NCBI GenBank assembly: GCA_030248225.1
Contig: JASANE010026831.1
Span: 1 to 64,000, forward strand
From: Trileptium ribeirensis
Taxonomy: Eukaryota; Nematoda; Enoplea; Enoplida; Thoracostomopsidae
Reading direction: 5' to 3'
DNA length: 64,000 nucleotides
Made by a program: the position numbers and the translations under genes. Positions 10,904-25,029 of the stretch are shown here, in pieces; within the stretch, counting starts at the first letter, position 1, and every line of letters starts with the position of its first letter. The notes below the pieces were generated by a model. It searched no databases. It was not told the DNA's origin and was given only the letters and a program-made list of their open reading frames with translations.

Positions 10904-11873
10904 TGCTAACATATATGCTATAGCTGTTCATTTTATCGGTTTATATATATTTGATGTATTTATATTGCCAATTTACGATGTGCCACTTGCAAATGTCATC
11001 ACTACAAAAATATTTACTACTACACTGATATAAGCTTAAAAATACAAATAATATAAAATTGTGCATTTAATAACCTTTAAAGCACACTCGAAAAGTTACT
11101 AGTTTTGTCTTTTTTTTGTAGCCACCGGTAATTTAGGTTTTTTGTTAAATCGTGACATCATATATCACCGATTGTAGGAACGTAGCCACAGTGATGCCGA
11201 CGCCGAGATTGGTGTTCGCCCCCATGTGAAAACGGTTGAAAAAATATCAATCTCATGTTTTTAAATGTTCGGTGGCTTTATACTTGAAACCAAAAAATAC
11301 TGCCTTCGGAATTAATTGAATATGTTACCTCTGCTTATCAGTTGTGTTAATACAGACATTTTTTCTGATATTTAATTTTTGTAAAGGGTTTGTAAATTTC
11401 ACGTAATGAAAAAACATTAAATAACTATATAAGACTTTGCACCGTTTAAAATTGGCTTACCCCTTGAATTTTGCTTGTTTCTTCTAAAATTGAAGCCTGG
11501 CTACTTGCTGATGAGTTCAAGGCATAACTGAGAAATTTAGTTATTGCTATGACCTTTTATCTGTGAAGTACAGTCATTAAAATTCTCTCATCGTTTTTGT
11601 TCAACATTTAGTAATATTGATGGTTTCTGCGCTGTTTCTAAATTCAAATAGGGCGATGGTGATAAATTCTCTGTAATTCACATACGAATTGGTGATGCTT
11701 TTCAAAATGCAACTAATTCGACATTGTCGGACTAGCTCGAAAAAGTCAATTTTCTATAGGAATTAAACTACGTACACCAGAGTGTCCTTCTACGTACAAT
11801 AGAGCGTCCTTACAATGAAATGGCTGGTTAAGATTCAAAAATTCAGCGTAGAAACACTTGTACTAACTCCACT
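10904..11873. other. spacer downstream of the GST gene
   Basis: AT-rich, no gene seen. It follows the 148-bp array and precedes the likely GST polyadenylation signal. Confidence 0.5.
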
Positions 11874-11879
11874 TTTATT
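11874..11879 (-). terminator. candidate polyadenylation signal of the GST gene
   Basis: AATAAA on the minus strand, about 185 bases after the GST stop codon (12062-12064). The position suits a 3' UTR end, but AATAAA is common in AT-rich DNA. Confidence 0.35.
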
Positions 11880-12061
11880 AAATACACTTATACTAAATTC
11901 ACTATTTATAAGCACGCTCCGATGCATATTATAAACAAGTACAACAGAAATTCCCATAAATATGACCTCTATAAGTGTTTCTCCGTGAAATTACTACATT
12001 TTATGTGTAAACTCTGTTTCTAAAATTGTTAAGCTCTGGTAAAATTTTACGTTAACCCTGT

Positions 12062-15000
12062 CTAGAAATTCTTAGGAAAATAAGGAACATCTTTCGTCTT
12101 TTCCATGAATGATACCATCGTCGGATAATTGGCCATCGTTTCGTAGTGCTTTTTAATGTTAGGCGTTCCGTCAAGAACATTTTCGCCCAATGCTGCTCGC
12201 ATACCGTTCCATTGGGAGAATAATGCAAAATCAGCCCATGTTACCTATAAAGTTAATCGAAAAAAATAATTTTTTACAAATAAACATGAAATAAACCATC
12301 AGTCTCGGCTTATAAACACACATTCTTAAAGTCCGAGGTACAAGGCAGGGGTAGAAGGCGCCGGGGAGGGGGCTAGCCTTGGGCCACCCAGTTGGTCAGC
12401 CGGTCGGCTGGCGTAGTTGTGGTCGCGTCTTCGTCGCCGAGGGAAGGGGAGGAAATCGAGCCACCTGCCATAGGAGGGCGGCGCTGAGTGAGGACCGAGC
12501 GCCTTATGCTGGCAACCTTCCCTACCTTCACGATGAGCATGTATGGCCTATGAAGTATGTAATGTACTTATTAGTCGTTTCTGATAGTAGAAAAATTTAT
12601 CATATTCAAATTTCGTATTCTTTGTGTTCAGTTGTTCCTAATTATTAAATAAGAAATTTGATATTTTAACTTGCCACAACAGTTTTGCTAACGAAATCAT
12701 GGTCTCAGCCATTATTTAACGTTTTGAAACTATAAAGTTTTCAAATATAGAATTTTGTGTTCAAAATAATATGACTTATCTTTAAACACCCGCTCGGATA
12801 GATAGTAAGTATATTTACATGATATAAAAATTTTAGTCAAATGCTATCACTGAAATATCCAAAGCGAATTTTAACAGTAATTCTCCATGGGCCATTTAAC
12901 AGTAAGTAATACCATTTTAACAGATATGCATTCTTGTATATGCGGTTCCTGCACTCCAGTCTCCGGAATCCAGATTGTTTTCGTTAGCGTTGCGCACCGG
13001 TTGGATAAAGCAGCCGGCGGGCTTTGTTTCGCCACTGCGACCTGCTTTCGACCGCTTATTGCGGCGCACGGTATACTGATGCGGACATCATGTGTTGTGA
13101 CTATCATATGTATAGGACGTACATTTAGCTTTTTAATGTAACACATACGTAAGTTATGTACTTCTGTTTAACGTTTAGTAACCTTAACGTAATTTTCTCT
13201 CAGTGCACGTACCATTTTAAAGCTTTTTTATATAGTTACTGTTAATCTCAGTGTGTGCGGAAATATGTATTGATGATATCATAGCTGTATAAGGTCGAGT
13301 GCGAAATAACTTAAAGTTTCCGTTCCGCATCAGTAAATAGGATACTGGCGACTATTTGTATTGAATATGAGGCTCCTGGCAGTTTGTCATCACATCATTT
13401 TCACATTTTGTCAGCCTGTGCATTAATACGGTATACTGCGTTTCGCTCACATTGTTGAATGGTGATCGATCGGAATACTTAATAACCCCGTAACTTAGAG
13501 GAATGTCGGATTTACACAGATTTTCCACACATTGGAAATCGTGTAGCTAGATTCGCTCCAAGCATTGTTCTAAAGTGCAACCGCTTTTTAGAAGCTGTTT
13601 GGGGCAGATGTTTGCTACGATGTAATAGACACTGCAGTGTAAAGAGGATTGTGGTTTTCACGCAACTGGTTTAGCGGTCGGGCGAATATTAATGGAGTAT
13701 ACCGCATATTAATCGACGCGACACATTTGATGACACCAAATAAATAATTAAAATTTCGTGCATAATCTACACTAAAAATTTGAGATTATACGGAAATTCG
13801 AGGAAAATTTTGTACAATGTATTAATTTCGATGAGATCTGGAATACTGTTGGGCATCGGCATCGGAAAAAACCGCCAACCGGCCGTGAAACCGGCAGACG
13901 AACCCGGCCGAGTCCAAAATCCAGGTCGGTGCCTATCGCCAGTTTGTAATGGACAAATCGCACCTAATAACCGAGTTTTTGTTGTTATTCCATAATAGTG
14001 CCTCTACACAGTGCCGCTGACTACTATAGATACAGGTGAAACACAAGCATCACGATGTCGCAGCATTATCGCGGTCCGGCGCAATATTATATAAATTCCT
14101 TACTTTACTGCCAACAAGAAATCCATTTTTACATTTTGCCATTTGACGGTCGACAAATTCGAAAAGTTTGCTGAATTCTCCAGCTTTTTCGGCCAAATAC
14201 TTTTTCTGAAAAGTCAATCAAATATATGAGAGGACATAATACAGCGATGCAGATTTATTCAATTAATCGGAAAGCAAACCATATTCTGTGTTAAAGAAAT
14301 GAATATTTATTTCCGTGATAATATCATGGTGCAGTTGATTGGCGCAAAACGATGCATCGTCCAGGTAGCTTGCTTTTAGCTCCATAACATTAAAACGATT
14401 TGAACAATACCTAATACTACTGGACTTCTTCACGTTTCATTTTAGCGCTATTTACGCCAGAATTTCCATAATGATTTCCTAATATCTAGCTGTTAGTCCT
14501 GCAAGATTTTGTTTTACGCACAAGCGAAATGTAGCTATCAAATGTCACTGTGGCTGTGTATATAGTTTTTCGTTCGCTGTATATGCTCCTCTGTGTGCCC
14601 CGTAGGTATGTGCTTTATAACTGAAGCGAAATAGGACTAACACATTAGCTTCATACTACGTTATTTTAAGCTGTTGGATCAGATGTTTAGTTTGTACTGC
14701 TTGGATTACGACGTTTTCCAAAACCCAACTGCCTGTAAAATCTTGCAATATACGACAGAATGGACTATGTGTCAAGAGCTGAAATATGTTAACTTCTACG
14801 ATAAAAATCGCTTTTCTGTTTCTGACCCACACAATTGGATGGCTGCTCTACACCAATTTTTCAGAAAATCTCAAAATCGAATCCATGTAGTCGCATACAT
14901 AGTAACAAAGATTGCGTTTTGCCATCATTATTCTCTTGTGGAAGGACTTTTTGAATATTTTTGTATATGTGTACAAAAGTGCACACGATTTACTACTACA

Positions 15001-18000
15001 TAGAAAATGAATTGCTCTACGAAATGAGAGCAAAATACCTACACAGCTCGCGCGGTTGCGGGGATATTACCACTTGTGTGTATTTTGGGTCCCATGGCTC
15101 ATTAAAAAACCTTTGTGAGCAATCCTACAGCGTAAATAATGGCAATAACAACATACCATTTTCAGCTGCATAGAGGATGAATTGCTGTGCAAAATGAGAG
15201 AAAAACACTCATATGTATCGAGTTGTTGAAATATTACCATTTTCGTGTATTTTGAATGTTATTGGCATATTTTGGAAACCATTTTGACCCAAATCCTACA
15301 TCATAAGAGAACCGCATAGAAATCACTATATACGATCTTATACAGGAATATTTGCTCTACAAATAAGTCTAATTTGAGTCAGATTTCTACATTGATTGTC
15401 TAGTTACAATGAGTAACATGTTTGTTTGAAGCTCATAGGACCGACCCGCGTTTTGGGTGAGAAAGATGTCGGAATCAGGCTTCGAGCATACCAAAAGAGC
15501 ACAAATAATGATTCAAAGCTTCCGAATGTGCTATAGTGCCATGCGTGCCATCCTAAAAAGCCCAATAATGGACATTGTCCAATTTCACCACTGTCACGAC
15601 TAGTGAGAATTTTTGCTCGCTCTTTTCATTCACTACACTTCCAATTCAATAACGGATGTGTTTTAGCTTCGTTTTTGCTACCAAGATAAAGAATTGCATA
15701 ATTATACTGAGATATGTGTTATCATTAATAAAGCTTAATATTAAATAACAAATTTCGCTAAACGTTTGCACTAAGTATAATTATACTGCATATTATGGTA
15801 TAATTCCGTAGATTTTTGTTTACCGTAAACCATAGTTACAAATAATGTCTGTTACCAAATATTATGACTTTTTTCGCATTTGTTACGAATTTTTGTCGTA
15901 TTTTTCTTGGATGTACCCAGAATCTTGGATCGCTTAATCTTCAGAAGGCAGGTAATATTTAATGAGTTGTATATTTATCTAATGCCATATTTTCAAAGCT
16001 ATTGGTTAAAGTAGTCGACGACTTTTTCAACGAAGCAGTGATAATTAATGGCCGAATTTACCTTTTCGGCAACCCCAAAGGTGATTATTATTGGCGTGTT
16101 CTATAACAACCATTTCACGCGTGAAGTATTAGCATACATGGAATATTTTCAGCGTTACAATGTACAATACTTCATATAGCTTGGAAATGGAACGCACAAA
16201 ATTAATTTTATGACTGAGCGAACATATAACAAAAGTGAATACACAAAACTCTTGCCTTCGCTTCGGTGTCCTTTAATCCAAAGAGTGGCTTAAATAGACT
16301 CATTGCGACATCTTTCACCGCATCTACCAGTGCGTCGATGAAATAGTTATCTTCGGGAGTTGCACCCATGACACCTGAAGAAGATATGTTTTAACTTTGT
16401 AGCGTTTATTGAAGCATTATAGTTTTGACAATAATTCTGGAAACTGTATAATGATTCTGCACCAATAAAATCATATTAACCTTGCCTATAAAGATGCTAA
16501 ATTCACATGTAAAAATCCGACAGAATCAAACGGTGATAAGTTATTGTTTATAACAGGCACAGAAAAATATTTTTTAAGGTGACCCTCTGCACATGGAGGA
16601 AAATCGCTCGGGTTCAACCACTTGGGCCGAATTTTGTGTTCATGTTTAGTATAGCAGTTATTGCTCTGAACCCATATTAGTGTTTCGAATTTCGAGCAAT
16701 ACCTGCTTTATGCCAGATCATGTGCCCAGTTGCTAGAATTTACGGTATACCATTGATTTGATATCACATATCGCTTCGGATTGTTTTCACTAAAGTCTTA
16801 AAATGTTTTAATTTGTGTGCGATCTAGCGTTACTAAGTTGGTACTAAATTTCTTCACAGTCTTTTGCCTGAAAACCATATTTCATAACAGATTTATAACA
16901 TGCAGATGGCCAACGATAAGTTACCATGTGTTTACAACAAAACCGTTTAACAACTCTTCTACAGCTACATTCGGTGCTTATGACTGACGTTTTCCGTTTA
17001 AGTGACGAACAACCAATTATTTTACTATAGTAATAATCCCATTCTTAATAATAATCCATTCGTTTTTAAAAAGTCACAAACTACCATTCCATGCTGAAAT
17101 CTCATGAAATATGATCCTATATTTTGATTTTGCGTATTACTTGAGCAGCCTCTCCAGAATGAATTGTCTGATAATGTTTTATAATATCTTAATTTATTTT
17201 GTCCTATGTATCATGTTTTTCTAAAGGTCCACATATCTACGAACATTTTGCATCAAACACAGCTCAAAATTTGATCAAATATAAGTAGCTTATTGTTTTG
17301 TGCTTTTCTCTGATTTCATTCAATATACAATATTGAAACTAAGGCTCGAAATTTCCCATACTTTACAACAAATATCCGCACTGTACATATGTTAAAACTT
17401 TTTTGTTCACAATGTGAGCTCAAATATTGGTTGATCAAAATTTAAATTTTTTTAATTTTTGGTGAATTTGAACGAGTGCACACTGTTCAAACTTTTGTAG
17501 TGTATTGCTTCAACCATTCGAGGACAACGAACAGATCTTAAAAATTACAGAACCAAAAAATGGAGCTCAAATTTCGAAGAACAATGATTTGCCTGATTTT
17601 TCAATTACAAATTAGTCAAAATTTGAGTAACATTTTTGAACGTGTGTACGCACTTTTGTTGTTAAAACGGTTGGGTAAAGATAAAATTTCGGAATTTCAC
17701 AGGAGGATTCCAAAGAAAGTTGGCTTAAATATCTTGTTTCACAGAATGAACTTGTCCTACTGGCCAATTAAGCGAAATTGTTTAGAAGAACTTCCTTGTC
17801 ATTTTTGAATAAAAATAGATGTATCTAAGTAGGTAATGTATCTTCATTCTAATCATTTCTTATATCGTCATTACCATTTTGGTGCATTTGTGTCCGGCTA
17901 GATAAATATATTATCATATAAGCAATAAAATAATTCGCAGTCGCTAATTGATTGCAGGTGCCATGATATCCACATTCTAGTAATTTTTTCCGCCAGTGTA

Positions 18001-21000
18001 TTGAGCCCATGTTGCTCACTTACTCATGGTTACATATTATGTATATACATATATGCACGAGGTCAAGGTCCGAAGCCAGATTCAGCCACAGGGTGCATAA
18101 ATCGGTCGAAGAGGAGGAGCAAAAGTCATCGGGGGGTTAAGTTTTTAAATTTTTTGAACTTGAAATTTGAACCCATTTTTCGCAATTTTTGCCTACGTTC
18201 GCTCGACTTTTGTCAAAGTTTTCCGAAACATCAGGCGGATCAGGCAATTTCCAAGGGGAATCGGCGTCACCGAGAGGGGTCCGAGCGTTGGGGGATAACA
18301 TCCTCACCTCTATCAGCACACACGATTTATATGGAAAACGTGTGAATTTTGACAGTTTTTGTTAAGTAAAGTGACTTTTACGACTGGTGCCAAAAACAGC
18401 AGCGTTGGACCAAAATAGAAAAAATACAACAAAAATTATCTGGTGTTTAAATCCATTACAGTTACATTTGAATGACTCTAGAAGAATTCTCAGGCCATTA
18501 AAGCGATGTCATTAGGTGTTTTTATTTTACCAAGACTTTTGGAAAAGTCATACATTGAAGTACATATATATGTGTACATTTATATCTCCTATATTGAGCG
18601 CAGCAGTGGACGCTTAGTATGTGTAGTAAGTTTCGTTGTTGATTTAAAATTTTAAGGCTGTACTTCGATGTTTTGGACACAAACGGATTTTAAGCATAAA
18701 CCTTTAGTCTAGTTTTCGTTCCACACCTGTTGTACTAACCATATTTTTGACCAAGATATCGCATGATTGCCGTTGCTTCTCCATATGGGATGTCGTCTAC
18801 TTTGAGAATCGGCAGATGACCAAACGGGGTTTCTGCAATAACGTACCAAACTGAACGCGTAATTTTTGGATATAGAATATTCAGCTATCAAAAATATCAA
18901 AAATGGTGTGCTCAGAGAGCACGATAGTGTGGCAATATTATAGCAAGAGTTATGTGCTCACACATATTGCCTAGGTATATAATTTATACTTCGCTTATAA
19001 GCTGAAACACGCCCCTGATTGACAAACGTTCTTTTACTGCAATAAGTTTACTATACATTTCAACAGAATCCAGCCCTTTAAACGTGCGAGCAAGCTCGGT
19101 TGCAGATAAGTAAGCATGAGGTGAAATCTCGACCATTCTTAGGAAGTGGGGAAAACCAAGTTCCTAATGAGAGTCTGAGCGATATTTTTCATTGGAGAAA
19201 CGTGCCTGCAGTAGCTTGTAATGTTAGGACTTCATACTAATTTAATAGTATCAGAGACATTTAATTTATGCTAACTCACCAGAAACATAGTTGCCGTTGA
19301 AATCTTTTAAGCAGCTTATTGCTAATAGCTGGTTCTAGCAATTCATCAACGCATCTCCTGGCACTACTATCTTCTCCTCGAAAAGCAAATTTAAATAGTA
19401 TAGGTTGTGAAACCCATTTCCAACCCACAAATTGAGCACTTCAACGTAACGCATCATTTATCTTAAGATGTGTGCGGCAGGGCCGGATTTTGTCACAGTC
19501 TGGCGTGGCTCTAAAGCCAAGCTTGGCTAGCCGCGATTAGCCAGTGTGACATTTTTGGGCCCATCCAGACCCGTCAAATATATTAGCTAATAGTTAAGTG
19601 AGGCTGAGAAATTGTCACAAGTTGCGGAATCAGCTCTAAACGCCAAAAATATATGGCGACACCGGAAAATCACGAAAAAAAGGAAATTGATGATATATAT
19701 GATCATATATTTGCAAAACATTGCTCCAGTTACAATAGTATAATTTTCATGTATGGAAGAGCGTATTTTACATAGCTACTATGTTGGCTTGTAAAATGCG
19801 CCTAAACAAAAATTTTGAAAATAGCGATAGTTACGTATTTGTTGTACCTGCATTTATGCATCTTACTGTAATTACTACCAATCTTGGCTATTGGGCTTAG
19901 AGCTGAATATTTTCCCTTTAACACAATCTGCTAAACTGAATGTAAAAAAAATATTTTTCAGTAGTCCGTCTCGGCTATCAAACTCTGAGATATAGCCGCC
20001 CCCGCCTTGTACAAACATACTAGGTTTGCTTAGCTATTTATTTCATGTATGAAGGGCCGGATTTGGCTGTGCCTTTTTGTCATGAGCCGGAATTAACTCT
20101 GTGTTGGAATTCAGCCCTAGGTGGACACATCTTAAGGTAAATGATTCATAATATGGACAACATACACAACCTCTCCAGTTGAAGTAAATATGTGTTTTAA
20201 ACTAAATATACATTATTGATCAAATTATATATGCTTTTTATGAATCCATTATTTAATATGCACAACACAGGGTTTTAGGTGTCCTGTGATTATAATCACT
20301 TGATTTACGAATAAAATTGCATGCCGTTTTGTGGCGCAATTATTAATAGTCTCCTACAGCAGACCGGACGCCGTTTTTGAAGGGTGACAGAACAGCAATA
20401 TCCGAAACTAAAATTTGGACACATATCTGGAAAGCAACCGGGAGTTAGCTTGAATTCTCTTCATAGCACACGCCTCAAGTGATATGCGTTAGTAATATAA
20501 CTTCTCTATCACAAGGTACGGTGAATAGTAAGACAAAAGTTTAAAATGATGTCATACCCTTATATTTCACATATTTTCTTGTTTTCGCGAAAATCTGGTT
20601 TACTGGCCAAAGCGTCGGATCATTGCAAACCGACTTGATACACATCTGTGTATTCATTACTTGCAAGCGACCGGTAAAACGTTCTATGTTCCTGCTTTAC
20701 GTAATATGACGCTGTTGAAACCAAAACCAGCTTACCGACTCCAATATACCGTGAACAGATCTGTGGAATTTTTAGTATGCTTATTACCGCATTATAGTTC
20801 GCAGGTATTTCGCATATATATTATATATAATATATATATATTGTACTTATATATTATATATATTATACTTCGCATATTCACCTGGCCCCACGGTTGTGGT
20901 GGGGTTCAATGCTGATCACTCGTCGCCACTCTTCCCTGTTCGCTGTACTTGGTTCGATATGCGACATCAGGTATTGTTGCTATTGGCGTAGCGGCACGTA

Positions 21001-21466
21001 TCAAAAATGCTGATGACAATCGTTGACTGTTTGACGTCGCCAGGTCTCGTGAGGTACTGCGTATATATATATATATATATATATAAGGGTTAGCATGGCG
21101 TCTACATCTACAGGAATATATATTTCCAATTTTGCGTCATTATACTGATGAGGAAATAACACACAGTAGAATACCCTACCATGCCGTCAGTACTATAGTT
21201 ATTAGATATTTATGATCATAAATCATACGTTTGGGTAAACGATGCAAAATACGCAATGGCTTTGTAAGCGATATTTCCAACAGTTGCACTTGCATGTATT
21301 CACAGTAAAAAGCATAATTAATCTTATTACTGGGTTTAACTTCCGCAAATTCTTCAAATGTAAAATCTTTGCTGTCATAATCGACACCAGCGTTATGTAA
21401 AAGCATTTTGATCTGATCTGCAGAGCCACGAACGCCGAAGTACACAACTGTGAATTTTGGTGCCAT
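12062..21466 (-). CDS. glutathione S-transferase, sigma-like class (5 exons, 210 aa)
   Basis: Cytosolic enzyme family that joins glutathione to electrophiles or isomerises prostanoid-like substrates. Exons (minus strand): 21466-21331, 18832-18740, 16374-16256, 14205-14104, 12244-12062 including the stop. Phases 1, 1, 0 and 0 join in frame with no stop, and length is typical of the class. Residues 1-76 form the thioredoxin-like half: catalytic Tyr9 in TVVYF, cis-Pro53 in GHLPILKVDD, and AIMRYLGQKYG. The helical half includes VMGATPEDNYFIDALVDA and the T-W-A-D folding box (152-155), ending PYFPKNF. Introns are 2498, 2365, 2050 and 1859 bases. Intron 3 uses a GC donor (AAG|GCAAGA); the other three are GT-AG. 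The start is the ATG before APKF, a context shared with the extra exon at 32064. Residues that usually bind glutathione are altered (Arg14 equivalent is Ser15, Trp39 is Phe40, Lys50 is His51, Gln63-Ser64 is Glu64-Ala65), so normal conjugating activity is uncertain. Confidence 0.93.
12296..12545. other. GC-rich island inside GST intron 4
   Basis: About 250 bases far richer in G and C than the surrounding intron (e.g. GGCGCCGGGGAGGGGGCTAG and GGAGGGCGGCGCTGAG). It looks like an inserted fragment, but I found neither inverted ends nor a flanking duplication, and no second copy in this window. Confidence 0.4.
14830..15330. repeat. degenerate tandem duplication in GST intron 3
   Basis: Two or three diverged units of roughly 150-190 bases. 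They share GAATTGCT-T-C-AAATGAGAG, ATATTACCA-TT-GTGTATTTTG and AATCCTACA, at about 15005-15170 and 15177-15310. The 109-codon plus-strand frame at 14674-15003 abuts this block, has no recognised domain and is probably chance. Confidence 0.5.
19451..20147. mobile_element. terminal-inverted-repeat element (about 0.7 kb), copy 1, in GST intron 1
   Basis: Left end GCATCATTTATCTTAAGATG and right end CATCTTAAGGTAAATGATTC are inverted copies of each other with few mismatches. The whole interior is collinear with 50193-50884. It contains a 12-base palindrome GCCAAGCTTGGC (19516-19527) and no coding frame, so it is non-autonomous. The target-site duplication is not clear. It lies wholly within intron 1 and away from the splice sites. 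Confidence 0.85.
20815..21087. repeat. AT dinucleotide-rich patches
   Basis: TATATTATATATAATATATA-type sequence at about 20815-20872 and an (AT)n run at about 21064-21086 in GST intron 1. Between them is a small GC-rich patch with a CCCCAC/GTGGGG hairpin near 20885-20905. Confidence 0.7.
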
Positions 21467-21986
21467 GACTAGTAAGCTGTGATATTATTGTTCAGCTTTT
21501 AGTAAAAGTAATGTTGAAATTATTTACCCTTTAAATGCTAAAATGTAAGAAATAGTATCTAGCGAAAGGCTGCAAGATCAAGCATGATTGTAGCCAGAAG
21601 GGTGATGTAGGCGCAGTAAGCAGCAGTTGCTCAGATACATGTGGATGTAAAGATATAATATGACACTTTTAGTAGTAAATACATTTTTTGACGTTAGTTA
21701 TGTCAAAAGCAATGATTTAACCGTTTACAAAAAAACTGATTTTAGGCATATGATTTTCAAGATGATTGTGATGCTCTGTTGCATAGGAGAACATTAAAGT
21801 CTTCGTCATTCTAAGCGTGCCAATACCGCTTTGCAACTGAAGATGAAGCGATACATACTTCGTTTTAAAATATCATTGGAAATGTAACGTCAACATGTAA
21901 GTCAATATATATTTGTATTGTACAGGTACGTTACTTATTCACAGTTACCGTCTGTACAGGCCTTCAGATAGCATATTTAGTGTAAA

Positions 21987-22070
21987 TTCATGGTGATTAC
22001 CAATTTATGGTGATAAACAAATCATGGTGATAACCAATTCATGGTGATAACCAATTCATGGTGATAACCT
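21987..22070. repeat. minisatellite, about 18-bp unit TTCATGGTGATAACCAA
   Basis: Five near-identical copies of CATGGTGATAACCAATT with small changes (TTACC, AAACAA) in the first two. Confidence 0.9.
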
Positions 22071-23454
22071 GAATTGAACAAACAATTTGTAACAACTCAA
22101 GGCTGTCTTAGCAGAACAGCCAAAATAATTATTAATACTGCCATCGTTCTGTAATTAACGTATAATTCGATTAAACTAAAGTAACCGATACGTTTAGAGT
22201 TGCTACTAAATCTAAGCTCATATCTACCAAAATTCCAGTAGCTTTGACTGTATTAGTTATAGTTATTCCAGTTATGGTTTTTGGGATTCCTTTACGTAGT
22301 GAAACTTTATAAAACATATTAAAATATACTACAATTAAATTAAAATAAATTAATATACTAATCAAATGAATTATATACAATAACACTGTTTTATTTAATA
22401 TTTCGTACCACTGTACTGTTTAGAAACCATAAACTGGGAATGCTAAAACAGGTTATAACGAGATGTGCATAATCACTGTATTTTTCGTGCCCTGTACATA
22501 TTTTTATAAAATGTAACTTGCCGAATAGGAGATAAGGAAGACTAAAACGGCAAATGAAATTTGTATAATATTAAACCATAATTGGCAAAATGATCCATTC
22601 AACATAAGACATCTCTATTTTACAAACATTCACAGTATCAGATGTCCAGTGTAATCGTCAAAGCTATAATATAATCTATTTGTTTAAAAAATTAGCGCAT
22701 TATACTGTCGCCATAACCATGCTCATCTTACAATCCACATATTTCTGCATATATCGTATAGTTCATAACAGTTTTCTCGTGTATGACCTTATCTACATGT
22801 TTATATAAACTGTGATAATGTCACGACATTCAAGAGTCAAATTCTTCACGCGGACCCAGCAATAACCAGGAAGGTCGCCTAATTTTCAGCAGGTTATAAA
22901 CCTAAATATAAACTCAAAAACGGAGGCAAATACAATTTGTATACAGGCATTATATGTGATTCCGTGCATAACGTTAATATTTGACGGCGACCCTAGACCT
23001 ATTCATGCTAGAACACGAAAAACAGCCACCAATTGCTGTATCATTTGGCTATAATTGAAGTTACCTTCGCAGAACCACAACATCACATCTATACACAGTA
23101 GAGTCAAATAATGCAACACGAAGATAATACTTTGCAATCGAATTGAAATACTTTTTTGAACTAGCATAATAAACTGGATACTGTGAGTGTTATCTGTGAC
23201 GACCAAATAACGATAGGTAAGCCTAGTAATTGTTTCCAGATTAAGTAACAAATTTTCCCAGAATCGTTAGGATCAGGTATCAATTTGTGTATTAATATAG
23301 GACAAGGCGATCAATATAACCGACCTGCGAAATCCTCATGCGGTGTTATGGCAGTGTTTTGTAAAGCTTTAACTTTTCTGGGGCAATGTCGACACGTCCC
23401 ACCAATGCATGGAGCGTTCCGCCAATAAGCTGTAGTATTAGTGGACTTACTTGT

Positions 23455-23585
23455 AATTGCTGCTATTGATAAACAAAGATATGGTTTGTCATACCTGGAC
23501 ATGCGGCTATACTGTATTATTAGTAGATTTATGTCTAGTTACTGCTTACCGATACACAAAGATATGGTTTGTCATACCGTGTCAT
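23455..23585. repeat. imperfect direct duplication
   Basis: GATAAACAAAGATATGGTTT followed by GTCATACC occurs near 23467, and GATACACAAAGATATGGTTT followed by GTCATACC near 23551. Both are preceded by related sequence. The offset is about 84 bases. Confidence 0.65.
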
Positions 23586-24347
23586 GGTTCTATATATGTA
23601 CTAGATATATCTTGACATGCGGATGATTTTCACAATATGATAGGCACTATTAAGTCGCACAAACGTAATTTATTTTAGTTTAGGTTTCTTGAACAGCAAA
23701 TTTGATTTATCATTTTCTGTTACAGCTCTCTTTTGAGATCCATGATATATATTCGAAAGATTATTACCATAATTTTGCGATGCTATCAAGTCAGCGCATT
23801 AACGTTATACTTTCAAAGAAAAAATATTCGCATATATAACCATTTGTGTAATAAATACATTATTCCTGATTCTAGGATATCCCGGCAATTGTTCTCAATT
23901 CGGAAAGACGGGCTGCTTACGTTAGCTGATGCAAAGTCGTATCCAAATTTGTTCATTGGGTGCAATTGCAACAGGGTTTCAAATTGTTACGTGCGTCTAA
24001 AATAGCACATTTAAAAGGTAACAACGAGCGTTCATTTTGCAAGGCATTTAGCAAGGTGAACGGCAAGACTAATTTTATGTTCGTCTTGAAACAAATTACT
24101 TTATCTATCCGTAAGCTATTCATATTTCGCTTTTCGAACCAATGGTTAACTTTGAAATAAATAGCCTGAATGATGTATGAAAGCAGTATTATTCCAGACT
24201 GCAGAAATATCTCTTTTAAAATTTTGAAATTCGTAGACAGGCTTTAAAAGTCGCAGCAAACTGTAGGAAAACGTCATAAGACTGCTGGCCAAAGTAACCT
24301 CAAAGGGCGTAAACAAAATGCATATCATGCCGTTCTCTATTTACTAT

Positions 24348-24407
24348 GCCTAAGCCTTAGCCTAAGCTAAGGTCCTTACATGAGACATACACTAAGCCTA
24401 AGCCTAA
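24348..24407. repeat. short interstitial GCCTAA (TTAGGC) motif cluster
   Basis: GCCTAAGCCTTAGCCTAAGC at 24348-24367 and AAGCCTAAGCCTAA at 24393-24406: five hexamer-like copies, two of them imperfect, separated by unrelated sequence. TTAGGC is the nematode telomere unit, but this cluster is short. Confidence 0.4.
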
Positions 24408-25029
24408 TTCGAGGTGTTGTCGAACCCTGAACGCCCCGCTCAAAGTTTTTTTGCTTTATAACGTAACGCCCTTCAGGGTTACTTGGGCCAGAGCGCTTGA
24501 GAATAACGGTAAAGTTTGTAGCCGACACGGTGCACTTCGGCTTGGATCACGAAGTTTACCGACTTGTTCAGGGGGAGAGCGGCAGAAAGCGGATCGAAAA
24601 ATTAATAAATGCTGGGATACTCTCGAAGTGTCCTGATTTCAGCAAATTATTAGCGATTTGGTTTGCAATGTTAGTAGTAGTCATACACGAGCTTCTGTTG
24701 GCTCCAATGACGTATGCTTGCATACAGCTATGCAAAAGAATGTAGTTCAACGATAGAACAAAGCACATTATTTAATCACAGAAAAGATTTAAAAGTTATC
24801 TAAAAACTGTTGAGACGCATTTCATAAGAATCAGCACGACAGGAACCCGAATTATAGTTATACGCTGTTTTAAATAGCTAATTTGACCGCTTTAACTGGA
24901 ATATTACATTACATATATATTTTGTTTTAGCAAAACTAATCAAATATGGGTATACAATAGATGTCCAAAAAAGAACAAGTGTGGTTTATTTCCTAAGGGA
25001 CGCACACTAACTAAAGCATTACCTGCGCA

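Noticed and set aside
10217..10912. Four identical 61-83-codon minus-strand frames
   Set aside because: Copies of one chance frame in the 148-bp tandem repeat.
14674..15003. 109-codon plus-strand frame in GST intron 3
   Set aside because: No domain, no splice sites in sensible places, and it borders a degenerate tandem duplication; probably chance.
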